Positions 33,739 to 44,040 of a stretch of 64,000 nucleotides of DNA are shown here, piece by piece. The stretch is taken from contig OY804579.1 of NCBI GenBank assembly GCA_963680875.1, forward strand, positions 81,519,095 to 81,583,094, written 5' to 3'. Both the position numbers and the translations under genes were made by a program. The DNA comes from Bathymodiolus brooksi. Its lineage: Eukaryota > Mollusca > Bivalvia > Mytilida > Modiolidae. Numbering within the stretch: position 1 is the first letter of the stretch; every line of letters starts with the position of its first letter. The notes below the pieces were generated by a model that saw nothing but the letters and a program-made list of their open reading frames with translations, had not been told where the DNA came from and did no database searches.

Positions 33739-34197
33739 AATAATGTATCTAACTTGTACAATAATAGTGTTGTTGAAAAAATAAATGGTATGGCATATAT
33801 TTTTACACTTTTAATGTTTAGAAAGCCAAATAAGACAACAATTAACAAAAATAAAACGACAATTTTTTTTATCGGTCAACGTCCTTTCGATTCTCGATTT
33901 TATTTAGATATTTCAAGGTTTTTCAAGTGAAAAGAATCGTTTATATTTAGATATGTCAAGGTCTTTCAATTGTCTCAAGTGTTCACCTGTGGTCTCTCTG
34001 ATTCGTTAGTTGTTTTTTGTATTGCGAGAATACATTTTAAAAGTTCACATACTCGTCAGTTCTGATCATAAATTATACCAGATCCGAAATACTTGTATCG
34101 TGTCTTGTATTTTGCTTTTTTAAACAAATTGTTGATATTTTTTTTCCAAAGCTTACTATCAAGAGTGATATATACTAATTGTAGAGTATAGCAGTGT

Positions 34198-34292
34198 GGT
34201 CACCGTAGCTGAGTGGTTAGATGGAAGTTTTGAAAATCAAAGTAGACTTGAAAAAGCCCAACAGTGGTTCGATACCCGAAAGTCTCAAAATA
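34198..34292 (+). tRNA. tRNA-like sequence (pseudogene or SINE head)
   Basis: 'accgtagctgagtggttaga' fits an A box and 'ggttcgatacc' a B box, about 60 bp apart, with room for a long variable arm as in Leu/Ser tRNAs. The acceptor arms do not pair and no clean anticodon loop is seen, so a functional tRNA is unlikely. Confidence 0.35.
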
Positions 34293-34604
34293 TGTTTAAC
34301 ACGTGTCTAAGCCTAAAACAGTAAAATGTTAAAGTTGATATATTCAAGAACAAAAGAATAAACTAGATTCTTAAAAATAATCCACTGTTCGAACAATAAT
34401 GTGACGTCAGAGAAATGTAATATGACCAGGTAAATAATATTTACCTTGTCTCAAAAATGGGTCAAAGTACAGCGGCCTGTATCATCGGCCCCTATTAGCG
34501 GCTTGTATCATCGACCTCTATTAGCAGCCTGTATGTGATATTAGAGGCCGCATTTACAATGGCTTTGCTGGGGGTATTATTGTACAACAACAGTTGTAAT
34601 TCAA

Positions 34605-35110
34605 AAAGAAAAACCTTTCATAAAGCTAAGAAAAACTTTAACTGAATCAAAAATGACGAAAATCGACATCACTTAAAAAGTGGAATGTAAATCTTATAGA
34701 GTAGAAATGAATAAATGTTTCAGTGATTATGAACTTACATGTAGAGTCGAAAATGAACGGCGTAATACGTCAGAATCGAATACAGGTGATTTGTGGAAAA
34801 TTTTAAACAAATTTAAAAAAAGGGAGGACAAAATTGATATTGATGAATTATACGAGTATTTTAAAAATTTGAACCTTAGTAATGAAGTGGGGGATTCCAA
34901 TTTTGAAATGCCAGATAACAATGATAATCTTGCAAACGATACCCTAAACGGCAAAATTATTGAAGAAGAAATCACTTCTATTATTCAAAATTTAAAGAAT
35001 GGCAAAGCACCTGGATATGATTGTGTCATTAATGAATATATCAAATCAACCATTAGTTTATGTATGCCATTGTATTTAAAACTGCTTAGGAAAATTATTG
35101 ATACAGGAAT
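34605..35110 (+). mobile_element. LINE RT N-terminal fragment
   Basis: An open frame with LWKILNKFKKRED, then NGKIIEEEITSIIQNLKNGK, APGYDCVINEYIKSTIS and LYLKLLRKIIDTG, the start of a non-LTR RT domain (I..LKngKApGyD.i.nEyik). It ends abruptly at a SINE head. It likely belonged to the same LINE as 32,860-33,575 before intervening insertions. Confidence 0.8.
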
Positions 35111-35240
35111 CATGTATCGAGTACAACTCGTCCGAGTGGAATTCGAACTCACAACTTTAGTGGTGATAGGCACTGATCGCACAGGTAGTTGTAAATCCAA
35201 CTACCAAACGATAACGACAATGACGCCCCTCCAGGTTTAT
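35110..35240 (-). repeat. SINE head fragment, antisense
   Basis: 'gtatcgagtacaactcgtcc', 'gtggaattcgaactcacaac', 'tagttgtaaatccaactacc'. The tail half is replaced by the LINE insertion; the full SINE is at 7955-8178 in unit 1. Confidence 0.8.
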
Positions 35241-35589
35241 ATACTGTATGACTATGAACTGTACATTGTATTCTCTATGTTGCCAATATATCGTTTGTAT
35301 TCATGTATAATGCAGCCGTCATATTAATCATCAATCCCAGTTTGCAGGTGTTAACACACATCAACTAAAACCTTACTTTAATTTATTGTGCACATTTTGA
35401 AATTTTTGTTTTCGTTTTACTCGCATTTCATCAGAGGTGAGTAATACAAAATGTGCGTGTGTGTGTTGATACAGTCTTGCTTGTGTCCTGTTTTGCGTTT
35501 CAAAGATGAATATGATGAATTTGTCAGAATTATAAATATTAACTGCAGAAATGTCCTGTAATTGCTTTGTACTTGCGCTATGCACATTC

Positions 35590-35815
35590 TACGAATAGTG
35601 AACGTAATATATTCGGGTGCCACTGGTGGATCAGGATATGTTCACCCTTCCGGAGCACTTGAGTTCACCCATGGTTTTCAATGAGGTTCGCGTTTCTCAA
35701 TCTTCAATTTTTCATATTGTGGTTTGTCCGTCATGTTCAGTATTTTTTTTCCATTTTCGTTTGACCATTGTATTAACTATCTCTCCTTTTTCGAATTACT
35801 GCTTCTGATATTGAA
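35590..35815 (+). mobile_element. RT-element 3' region fragment
   Basis: 'gggtgccactggtggatcag', 'ccttccggagcacttgagtt', 'gaggttcgcgtttctcaatc'. Orthologue of 8541-8760. A complement of RT C-terminal coding follows at 36,150-36,360. Confidence 0.65.
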
Positions 35816-36494
35816 GCTTTTCTTTGCTGCAAAACTAAGGTTTCCACTATATGTAGAACTACAATCCGTGACAACATTTATGTTATTTTGCGAAGCAAGA
35901 CAACGGCGTGTACTTGATATGTTATCAAAGATTGCCATGTCAGTTTCGATATCTGGAAATGATAAATCAATGGTTAATATTTCTTCTATTTTAGTCTGTT
36001 TTTAGACTTAATTAAACAAAAGTTTGTTCTATATTGATGTTATATTTGATTAAGCACAAATTAAGGACCAACAAATCTTATCTTAGAATCTATTAGCTTC
36101 TTTGTTAGCAGCATCCTCTTTCACGGAAATCTAGATACGACACTCTGGAATATCCATTAAATTGAGAGATATAGGTACGTGCTACTGGAATGTTGCTACA
36201 TATAAATGGAAAATTGATTTCATCTCTCTCTTTTTATAAAAGCGTCATTTTTAACCGACTTGCACTTTAAATTTCTAGGTGTAGGTCTGGGTATAAAGCA
36301 TGCCTAACTATATCTGTCATGCCTTTTGTTTCAAGTTCAATGGGATAGACCAACCACTATAGATGGGTACGAGTTATTTATACAAACTATAATGAATCAC
36401 ATTGTCTATTGTTTACAAAGTGCTTTGCTGTCACAATATTACTGTAAAAACGAACATGAGTAATGCATATAATATTATACTCTAAAATTTGGGG

Positions 36495-36725
36495 TGGGTT
36501 ATTGGTTATGGTGTTTTACGCCACTTTCAACAATATTTGAATTATATCGTGCACGTGGCAGTCAATTGTATGGGTGGAGGAAACCTGAGTACCCGAAGAA
36601 AACCACCGACCTGTCGCAAGTCATTGACAAATTTTATCACATAATGTTGTATCGAGCACACAACTGATAGGCACTGATTACACAGGTTGTTAGTGCCTAT
36701 CAGCACTAGAGTTGTGAGTTCTAAA
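36495..36725. repeat. Antisense SINE joined to inverted SINE heads
   Basis: Antisense SINE from 'ggtgttttacgccactttca' to 'tgttgtatcgagcacacaac', continuing into the palindromic head pair 'ataggcactgattacacagg' / 'ttgttagtgcctatcagcac'. Unit 1 has only the inverted heads and a short stub (9465-9562). Confidence 0.75.
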
Positions 36726-36793
36726 GTCTGGTCATATTGTGGATGATATGTGATATGAATACATAACACTACATGTTCTTGACAAATAATTAC

Positions 36794-36926
36794 CTCGTTC
36801 AATCTTAAACAATGCCAATCCCTTCCCAGACGAGCAGAACACACCATTGTAAGACTGGCAACTTTTAATGCAAGTTTGTTTTGTGTCAGTGTTTCTAGGC
36901 GTGGTAACACATTGGCATAATTTCTT
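36794..36926 (-). CDS. Gene Y2 WSC exon 2
   Basis: Acceptor aataattattctag-type before AAG AAA (phase 0), donor GAACGAG|GTAATT (phase 1). Encodes KKLCQCVTTPRNTDTKQTC, IKSCQSYNGVFCSSGKGLAL and FKIER. With exon 1 this gives eight cysteines in the WSC pattern: C.C pair, C...C pair, then FC.sG..L.lf. Open, unlike unit 1. WSC domains are known from yeast wall sensors, polycystin-1 and other surface proteins as putative carbohydrate-binding modules. Confidence 0.85.
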
Positions 36927-37114
36927 CTAGAATAATAAACATGTACTTGATATTTCAAGATAAGAATGTACAAATGATGAATATGAAATATTGTTATAAA
37001 ACTAAGGTTTATCTCACTGCTCTTCGATATGTTTGCTTTTATAATGCAGGTAGCAAGTACTACTTAAAAAGGTAAACACACACACTCACAAATAAATGCG
37101 CCTGATGGACTAAC

Positions 37115-37372
37115 GAGGGGGTATGGTGTTTAGCGCCACTTTCAACAATATTTCAGTTATATCATGGCAGTCCGTTTTATTGATGGAGGAAACCGGAGTG
37201 CCCGGAGAAAACCACTGACCTGTCGCAAGTTACTTACAAACTTTATAACATAATGTTGCATCGAGTACACCTTGTCTGATCGGGATTCGAACACATAACT
37301 TCAGTAGTGATAGGCACTGATTACATACGTAATTGTAGATTCAACTACCATATGACCACAGCTCTGATGGAC
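37115..37372 (-). repeat. SINE, antisense, nearly full length
   Basis: 'tatggtgtttagcgccactt' through 'ggagtgcccggagaaaacca' and 'cgggattcgaacacataact'. Orthologue of 9957-10,216. Confidence 0.85.
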
Positions 37373-37555
37373 TAACGAAGTATCAATATCACTGATGACT
37401 TGTGATCTGTTTATACTGTCGTAATCTCTCGCCGGACATTTTCTCTCTTTACGACATTTGTTGGATACTGAGTAGACGGCGTGTGTTACACTTTAAACAG
37501 GAACTGCACACTATTCTGGAGAACCTGAATTCACCTCCAATTTTGTAAACGGTCT

Positions 37556-37930
37556 ATACAGAGGTTTTGTGGAACGGTTTCCAGATGACAATAATAGATA
37601 TATAACAATTCCCACAGAGGATTTGTGGAACGGTGTCCCGATGACAATAATAGATATAACAATTCCCACAGAGGTTTTGTAGAACGGTGTCCAGATGACA
37701 ATAATATATATAACAATTCTCACAGAGAATGTGTTGAACGGTGTCTACAGGACAATAATATATATTACAATTCTCACAGAGGATTCGCGGAACGGTGTCC
37801 ACAGAACAATAATATATATAACAATTCTCACAGAGGTTTTGTTGAACGGTGTCCACATGACAATAATATATATAACAATTCTCGCAGAGGATTCGTGGAA
37901 CGGTATCCAAATGACAACAATAATTATAAG
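37556..37930 (+). repeat. 54-bp minisatellite, about seven copies
   Basis: Unit 'agaggttttgtggaacggtg' + 'tccagatgacaataatatatata' + 'acaattctcac'. As 54 is divisible by three, all frames stay open on both strands and give an 18-residue repeat (RGFVERCPDDNNIYNNSH) with no support as protein. It lies immediately downstream of the WSC exon 1 donor. Confidence 0.9.
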
Positions 37931-37936
37931 ACTTAC

Positions 37937-38088
37937 GTAATAAATAAAGTAATTTGTCTTTGTGAAACATTCGACCACACAGTCAAATACACTGGTTTTG
38001 TCGGTTGCGATGTTCCTGTCTGGGAAGTACTCCCTTAGTTTTTGCTTAATAGTGATTATATTTCCACTAACATCCAAATCAAGACATC
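37937..38088 (-). CDS. Gene Y2 WSC exon 1
   Basis: Acceptor ttattattttcccaag before GA TGT CTT (phase 1), donor TATTAC|GTAAGT (phase 0). Encodes CLDLDVSGNIITIKQKLREY, FPDRNIATDKTSVFDCVVEC and FTKTNYFIYY. Continues in frame into WSC exon 2. Substitutions relative to unit 1 are scattered and the frame is kept. Confidence 0.85.
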
Positions 38089-38469
38089 CTTGGGAAAATA
38101 ATAACATATATGTTATCAGTATGGCCTACTTTCCGTTAAATCAATTAGAAAAAATAGGGTGTGTTAACAAGGGCAATATATGATCTGACCAACAAGTGAC
38201 TAGGACAAAATAATCATTTTCATTATACCTCAGTATATACTTTCTTAAAGCTTTCTTAAAGAAATAAAAATGCTATTGTTTCACATTTTTAACAGTGAGA
38301 CTATTGACCGGTCCATAGTTTTCAAGACTATTGACTGCCGCTGAACTATTTACTGGCAATTTAAACAACTTTCGTGGAATTTTTAATTGGACGTCGCTTA
38401 TTGGACAAACTACGGTAATTGTTATGCGTGATCCTCTGGCGTTATCGTCGCTATCGAGAAACCCGGATT

Positions 38470-38706
38470 TTTTTGTCAAAATTTCAAAAATTTCATGATT
38501 TCAAAATTTAAAAAAAAAATAAAAATTTCCGTTTTCATGAAATTTCATAAAATTTCAAAATTTTTAAAAAAAATTCAAAAATTTAAAATAAATAAAATAA
38601 AAATTTTAAAGTTCAAAATTTCAAAATTTTCACAAAATTTTCACAAAATTTTAAGATTTCCAAAAATTTCTAAATTTCAAAAACTTCAAAAAAATTCAAA
38701 ATTTTC
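38470..38706. repeat. Low-complexity aaaatttc tract
   Basis: Irregular repeats of 'aaaatttcaaaatttt'. The long Lys/Phe/Ile open frame across it is compositional. Confidence 0.85.
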
Positions 38707-38915
38707 ATAAAACTTGTAGTCAACATGTACATTTATGTTGAAGTCTATTTTCTCAAAAGAATCAAACTCTTATGAATAACTGGGGAAACAGCATAACAAT
38801 GTCCATGAGACAATATTCAGATTTATAATGCAAAATACTGGCAAAAGATGCGTGATTTTATTATTCTTTATCATTTTGAGGTGATCATTCAACTATGAGT
38901 CTAATGTTTTTCGGT

Positions 38916-39072
38916 ATAATACAATACTTATAGACTGTGTATTCGGGAATAGCAAGTTTCTTGTCCCCTCGATCCTGACTATTAACCTCGGCTTCGCCTC
39001 GGTCAATAGTTAGTGTCCCAGGGACAATAAACTTGCTATTCCCTCATATCCAGTCAATAAGTATATAATATA
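38916..39072. mobile_element. Foldback element with 'cctcggcttcgcctcgg' loop
   Basis: Arms 'gggaatagcaagttt' ... 'ctgactattaacc' pair with 'ggtcaatagttag' ... 'aaacttgctattccc', and pairing extends outward through 'aatacttatagactg' / 'cagtcaataagtatat'. Present only in unit 2; unit 1 is continuous near 11,020. Confidence 0.85.
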
Positions 39073-39509
39073 ATCAAACAATAGTCGGCCTTGTTAAATA
39101 TCTTAGCCATAAAGATGATACAAATAGTATGGACTAAAAATGCTTTTTAACTGTTATAAATACAGTATTGGTTTTTCACACAGCATAACTATCTCTATGC
39201 AGGTGGAAAATGACAGGGTTTTTTGAATCGGTATTCTTGATTGTCTCATCGATTTCTAATCAATGAGGGTTTAATGTACCCAAAACTACATCAGTTGATT
39301 ATTGCATTTTGATAATTAATACCTTAGTTTTAATAGAAAACCAAAAAGTTCAAAATATTAAAAAAATATTTCAGCAATACATGCTTCCTGGTGTAAACGT
39401 CTAAGGTGTAGGTAAATACAGTACCAACCTGTGGAAATTAATTGGCAGTCTTTATCAAGTACACGTCGCCATAGTAACATACCTAAAACGTGGTCATAGA
39501 CCATGATTG

Positions 39510-39700
39510 CATAGATAGATGTAAATCTCCAACTACCGCTGATGTTGATATCCAGCTAGCGTATTATCGCTGCTATTGTACCCAAACATAGATAGATGTT
39601 GATATCCAGCTACCTCACTATCGCTGCTAGTGTACCCAAGCATATATAGATGTTGATATCCAACTACCGTACTATCGCTGCTATTGTACCCAAACAACCA
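39510..39700 (+). repeat. Short tandem repeat, ~55-60 bp unit
   Basis: 'agatgttgatatccaactac' + 'cgtactatcgctgctattgt' + 'acccaaac' recurs about three times; unit 1 has roughly one and a half copies at 11,475-11,560. Confidence 0.7.
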
Positions 39701-40309
39701 GTATCGGATTTAGATCAAAAGAGGCTCTAGGCATCTCCACTTGTGAGACACCTCTCAATCCCCCACTCTCACGACTGCAACGATTGCTTAGAGACGGCAG
39801 GGCATTATGGCATCATATGTCAGAAATGCCTATGACAGTATCAAAAATATTATACACTTTTACCAGAGGCTACCTCGATTTTGAGGTCCTTGACCTCAGT
39901 CTGCCAGGTCTATATGTAAATATGGCACTACAAACAACAATATATCTGAAAGGCTTAAACAATACATGATTCACAAATTGTATAATGATACATATATTTC
40001 ATATTTCAATTATTGTTTTAAAGAAATATTAACATGCTCCTGTTTTTATTTGTCGTTTTTTTTGTCTTATTTTATTGTTTTTATTTCTCATGTAATATTT
40101 ATCTTAATGTAAAAATAAATAATGACCATTAAAACGAGTCCAGTAGTTTACATTCACCCAAGAAGCAGTCCATGCCGTAACATGTTGGTTTAGTTGTAGT
40201 TCTGGATTCTTATTCTGTTCTACTTCACTCTTGGTCGGGACGTCACAATGTTCTTTTATTTCGTTCCATGAAGCTTAAATATATCAACATATATTATATA
40301 TTAAATTAA

Positions 40310-40685
40310 ATAAGAAGTGTTTGAAGATATCAAAGGGGTAATCAGCATCGGTAAGTCGAAGAAGAACAGATAACACAATGGTCAAAAGAAAAAGGACAAA
40401 AGGACAAACAACGATCTACAAGACACACACATAAAACTAAAGATCGAGTAACACAAACCCCACTGAAAACCGGGGATGAACTCAGGTGCTCCGAAGGGTA
40501 AGTAGTGGTACCCCTCGTGTTAATCTAGTTACAAACGCGGTCCTAAGTCATGATTAAGGAAGTTCTTACGACAAGTGGAATATATCAGTGGTCATTTGTG
40601 ACAAAGATATTCCATCAAGGTCATCCAAGTCATGGTGGCGACCGTAAAAGTGTGATGACATTTACTTAACCAAGAGGAACGTTAT
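40310..40685 (-). mobile_element. RT-element fragment, antisense
   Basis: Complement of the 3' region ('gatgaactcaggtgctccga', 'gtacccctcgtgttaatcta') then of RT C-terminal coding ('catccaagtcatggtggcga'). Orthologue of 12,160-12,545. Confidence 0.6.
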
Positions 40686-41659
40686 TTAAAAGTATTTCTT
40701 TAAAAATAGATGTTATGTTTGTTCACTGAATGTGTCCTCAATGTTGTTTGTAGTTTATATAATTGTACTTCCTTTTGTATTTACATATGATATTGAATTG
40801 TCTTTCATTGAAAGATCATGTGCATTAAATAAAAAAATGTGCTTATAATCTTGTCGTAGGGACTAAAAAGATTGGCACCACGGACCCCACCAAAACTAGG
40901 TGTTCCCTAAGGGTAGACAGTTCCAGTTCTTATAACACGGACACTGGCCATGTTACGTATAGTCAAGTCCCCTAAAAATATTGTCAGCGATAGATGAAAG
41001 AAAATATCTACGTAATAGGGAAGCGATCGATTGCCATTTGAGAAATGGATATTTCGTAATGGTCACCCAGTTTGTGATGACTACCGTAGACTATTTATAG
41101 CGATGACATCAACATTAGAGCAAGTTATCCTTGTTTGAGTAGCTTTTGCGGCAACAGCTGAGCTCTGTCCAGAAAATCAGTATACTGGGCACATAGCGTA
41201 CAAGTTGTCAAATCTTAACTCTGGTTGCGCTGATGCTGCTGAAATATTGATACTGGTAAAATGGGAAGTTGACTATTGGAAAAGTGAATTCATCACGTTT
41301 GTCGAAGAGTATTTTTAATCTTTTTTTGTTAATTTTAAGGTGAAGATCAATAAAAGATGCATACAATTAGACACCAATGTATTTATCGATTTAATACTTG
41401 TTACCCAGAAAGCTACATGCCAATTCACGGCTATGATTGAAGACTTATAGTGACTTATATTGTAAAAGCTCCACCAATAACCACAGATGCAATTATTATA
41501 TGGAAAATAAAATGACATCATTAAAAACTTATTTGTGTGTGCTTAAAATATTTGATGCCAAGATTTATTTATGGCACTTGCAAGCGTTCTTAATTAGTGG
41601 AGCTAAGATTAAAAAATATAAACTACATTTTAATTGAAGTTTAACTAAAATACCGTGAA

Positions 41660-41768
41660 GCAATTATGATACATAGTTGTTACGTGAGATGAGCAGTGTC
41701 ATCCTGATATCAATTCTGATATCAGGCCGAGGCTGTTCATCTCATGTGACAGCTATGTACCATGTTGT
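41660..41768. mobile_element. Uninterrupted foldback element
   Basis: 'gatacatagttgttacgtga' ... 'cctgatatca' / 'tgatatcagg' ... 'catgtgacagctatgtacca': arms of ~46 bp with a near-zero loop. In unit 1 the left arm is split off by a retroelement fragment. Confidence 0.8.
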
Positions 41769-42444
41769 GAAATGGAATTACAATGAGCTCCTCGATCACC
41801 CCTTATACTAAGGAAATATACAATGGTGACATATAATTACCAGTAAAAGCCATAGTGTATAGATGTATATTCAATTAGATGAAGAAATCAGAAGTTTCTT
41901 GAGAAATGATATATAATATTAAAAGAACATACCATTCTTGTGCCAACTATATACTGCATATAAATTTCTAAACCTTTCAGGCAAGTGGGACGATTTCTAA
42001 TATTATACGGTAATATAAAGTGTCCCGAGTATGTATGACAGGCGATAGTCACAAATGTACAAATGCCAGATTTTCCAAACGAAAATTGGGATTTACGTAG
42101 TAAATATCTTGTAAATTGCGCGAAAACTGGGATTTCCGATTGGAAAACCAGGTATTTCACGAAACATCAGATAACTCGCAAAGTACTTGGTATTTCGTTT
42201 GGAAACCGCAATTTCCGATCGTAATGCACTATTTTCTGTTTTAAATTGCAATTTTCATTTTCTGCACTACGATTTGCGTTTTTGATTTCAGCATTACGTT
42301 TTATCGGTTCCAGTTGGCTACAATTGTCAAAATTTGCCTCATTCAGTCTAAAGAATGTGACGTAAACGATGACCATTTTTCTAGGATGCAACTCACATGG
42401 CATGTAAAATAAACTAGATAGCATCTACTATCGAAAAGGGGACC

Positions 42445-42700
42445 TTCGTTGTCGTGATCGTATAATAATTGGATTTATAATTACCTTAGATGTGAATATT
42501 AATAACGATGATCTATTACTTGAATTCTTTTAAAAAATCACCACCAGAAAGGATCATAATAACACAGGCGGTGGGCTTCTTATTTATTTTAAAGATCATA
42601 TATCTATTGAACGTGTAACTAGCTTACAAAACGACGTCGACGATTTGGGTGATCATGCACATCATTTTAATCCATCTAAATCTTATTTTTCCTTCCATTT
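42445..42700 (+). mobile_element. SINE head stub fused to LINE endonuclease fragment
   Basis: 'gtcgtgatcgtataataatt' + 'ggatttataattacctta' (SINE head) runs directly into 'gatgtgaatattaataacga' and the frame NTGGGLLIYFKDHISIERV of the LINE endonuclease. The rest of the SINE present in unit 1 is deleted. Confidence 0.7.
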
Positions 42701-43454
42701 TTCGGGTGAATATTCATCATCGATTCGTTATTAGTGCAATATATAGTAATGTCTTTTATGTACTTCTTTAATATAACAAATTGTAATTTGGAGAAGACTT
42801 CATAAGTTTGTTTAACTTGTGTCTAATCAATTTAATTGGCAAATGAAATATGTGTTAACCAAATTGAAGAACATCTCGTGCGGATTGGTAATTGATGGTG
42901 GTCGTTGAAAGAAAAAAATAGCGTATCCAACATTATCCCTTTTATATCAAAACTTAAGCAAATATAACAATCCCAATTACAAATGTTGCTCTCATCATAA
43001 TTGAAGATGACACTCTACTCATTTCAGTAAGATCAATTCATCGTAAAATTGTCTCATTTCTTGAGAATGCCAAACTGTTTAATTTTGCTACAAGCACTTG
43101 CAACACACTGTAACTAGACCAACATATCTTGATGATTGATTGGTTATTGATGGCACACAACCATAATTCAATATAGCTATACCACCTTTACACATCATTA
43201 TTGATTTATTGTTCTCAATCCATGAATGATTAAAATAAAAACTTAGATATCTAAGTTAGAACACACGACGAGTTTCTAGAATAACCTGTATCGGGTACGT
43301 TCAAATTAAAAAGATTGACTATTGTCATTGTTATTTTATTACATCCTATTATTAAACAGTCATTAAAGAAATATTGATGTGCATATATGTGTTCGGAATT
43401 CGTAGTTTTTAAGAATATACATGTAACATTATTTTTCGCATTGTCAAATTTTTG

Positions 43455-43715
43455 CATGGTGGTATTGTCGTGATCGTGTGGTAGTTGAATTGACCTGTAC
43501 AGTCAGTACCTATCATCACTAAAGTTGTGAGTTCAAATCCCGCTCATGGCGAGTTGCAGTCGATACAACATTATGTGATAAAGTTTGTCAATGACTTGCA
43601 GCAGGTCGGTAGTTTTCTCCGGTTTCCTCCAACAATAAAACTGACTGCCACAATATAACTGAAATATTGTTGAAAGTGGCGCTAAATACCATATAACTCT
43701 AATCCTAACCCAAAT
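43455..43715 (+). repeat. tRNA-derived SINE
   Basis: Head 'cgtgatcgtgtggtagttga', B-box-like 'gttgtgagttcaaatcccg', tail 'attgttgaaagtggcgctaa'. Orthologue of 15,529-15,790. Confidence 0.9.
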
Positions 43716-43811
43716 CTTATAAAGCAGAATTAAATGTGATATTAGATACTTTATATTATTTATTATATCATCCTTATTTAATTTTTGTTAATATAAATTA
43801 TCGTAGCTTAC

Positions 43812-43887
43812 CTTTCGTTTCGTTGAGAACCAGTTTTGTATTTATTTCTGTACTAAAACTAATCATTAAGATCAACCATAACATCAT
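43812..43887 (-). CDS. Gene Y2 first coding exon: signal peptide
   Basis: MMLWLILMISFSTEINTK then LVLNETK; donor ACGAAAG|GTAAGC, phase 1. The 76 bp are the same as in unit 1. Starts the Y2 reading frame that continues into an intact WSC and CTLD. Confidence 0.75.
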
Positions 43888-44040
43888 GGATTAGAAAAAA
43901 AAACATACAATGATTTGTAACAAGGAAAGTTTATTTTTATTTTCTAAAAATTATTGCTGATATCATTATTTTAAGCTTTTCTTCCTAAAGTCATTCAACG
44001 CATATCACAACAATAATCTAATATCAAATACATTTAACAT

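Larger units (their letters stand above)
32023..35112. mobile_element. ~3.1-kb composite insertion in intron of gene Y2
   Basis: Homology with unit 1 breaks after 'cttacaggaaattga' and resumes in a SINE head at ~35,110. It contains anonymous sequence (32,023-32,860, with T, A and C runs), a LINE endonuclease fragment, a foldback element, a tRNA-like piece and a LINE RT fragment. Unit 3 has the same insertion. Confidence 0.8.
38089..43811. other. First intron of gene Y2
   Basis: About 5.7 kb. Holds an insertion with AT-rich low complexity and a foldback (38,240-39,072), anonymous sequence, a short tandem 'gttgatatccaactaccg' unit (39,510-39,700), RT-element 3' and C-terminal fragment antisense (40,310-40,680), a hairpin, LINE and SINE fragments. 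No exon recognised. Confidence 0.5.

Noticed and set aside
34198..34292. Functional Ser/Leu-type tRNA gene
   Set aside because: A- and B-box-like strings are present but the acceptor arm does not pair and no anticodon stem-loop is clear.
37625..38038. 137-codon plus-strand frame with an 18-residue repeat
   Set aside because: The 54-bp repeat is open in all registers, and the end of the frame is antisense to WSC exon 1, which has proper splice signals.
38495..38710. Lys/Phe/Ile-rich 71-codon frame
   Set aside because: Compositional product of an aaaatttc low-complexity tract.
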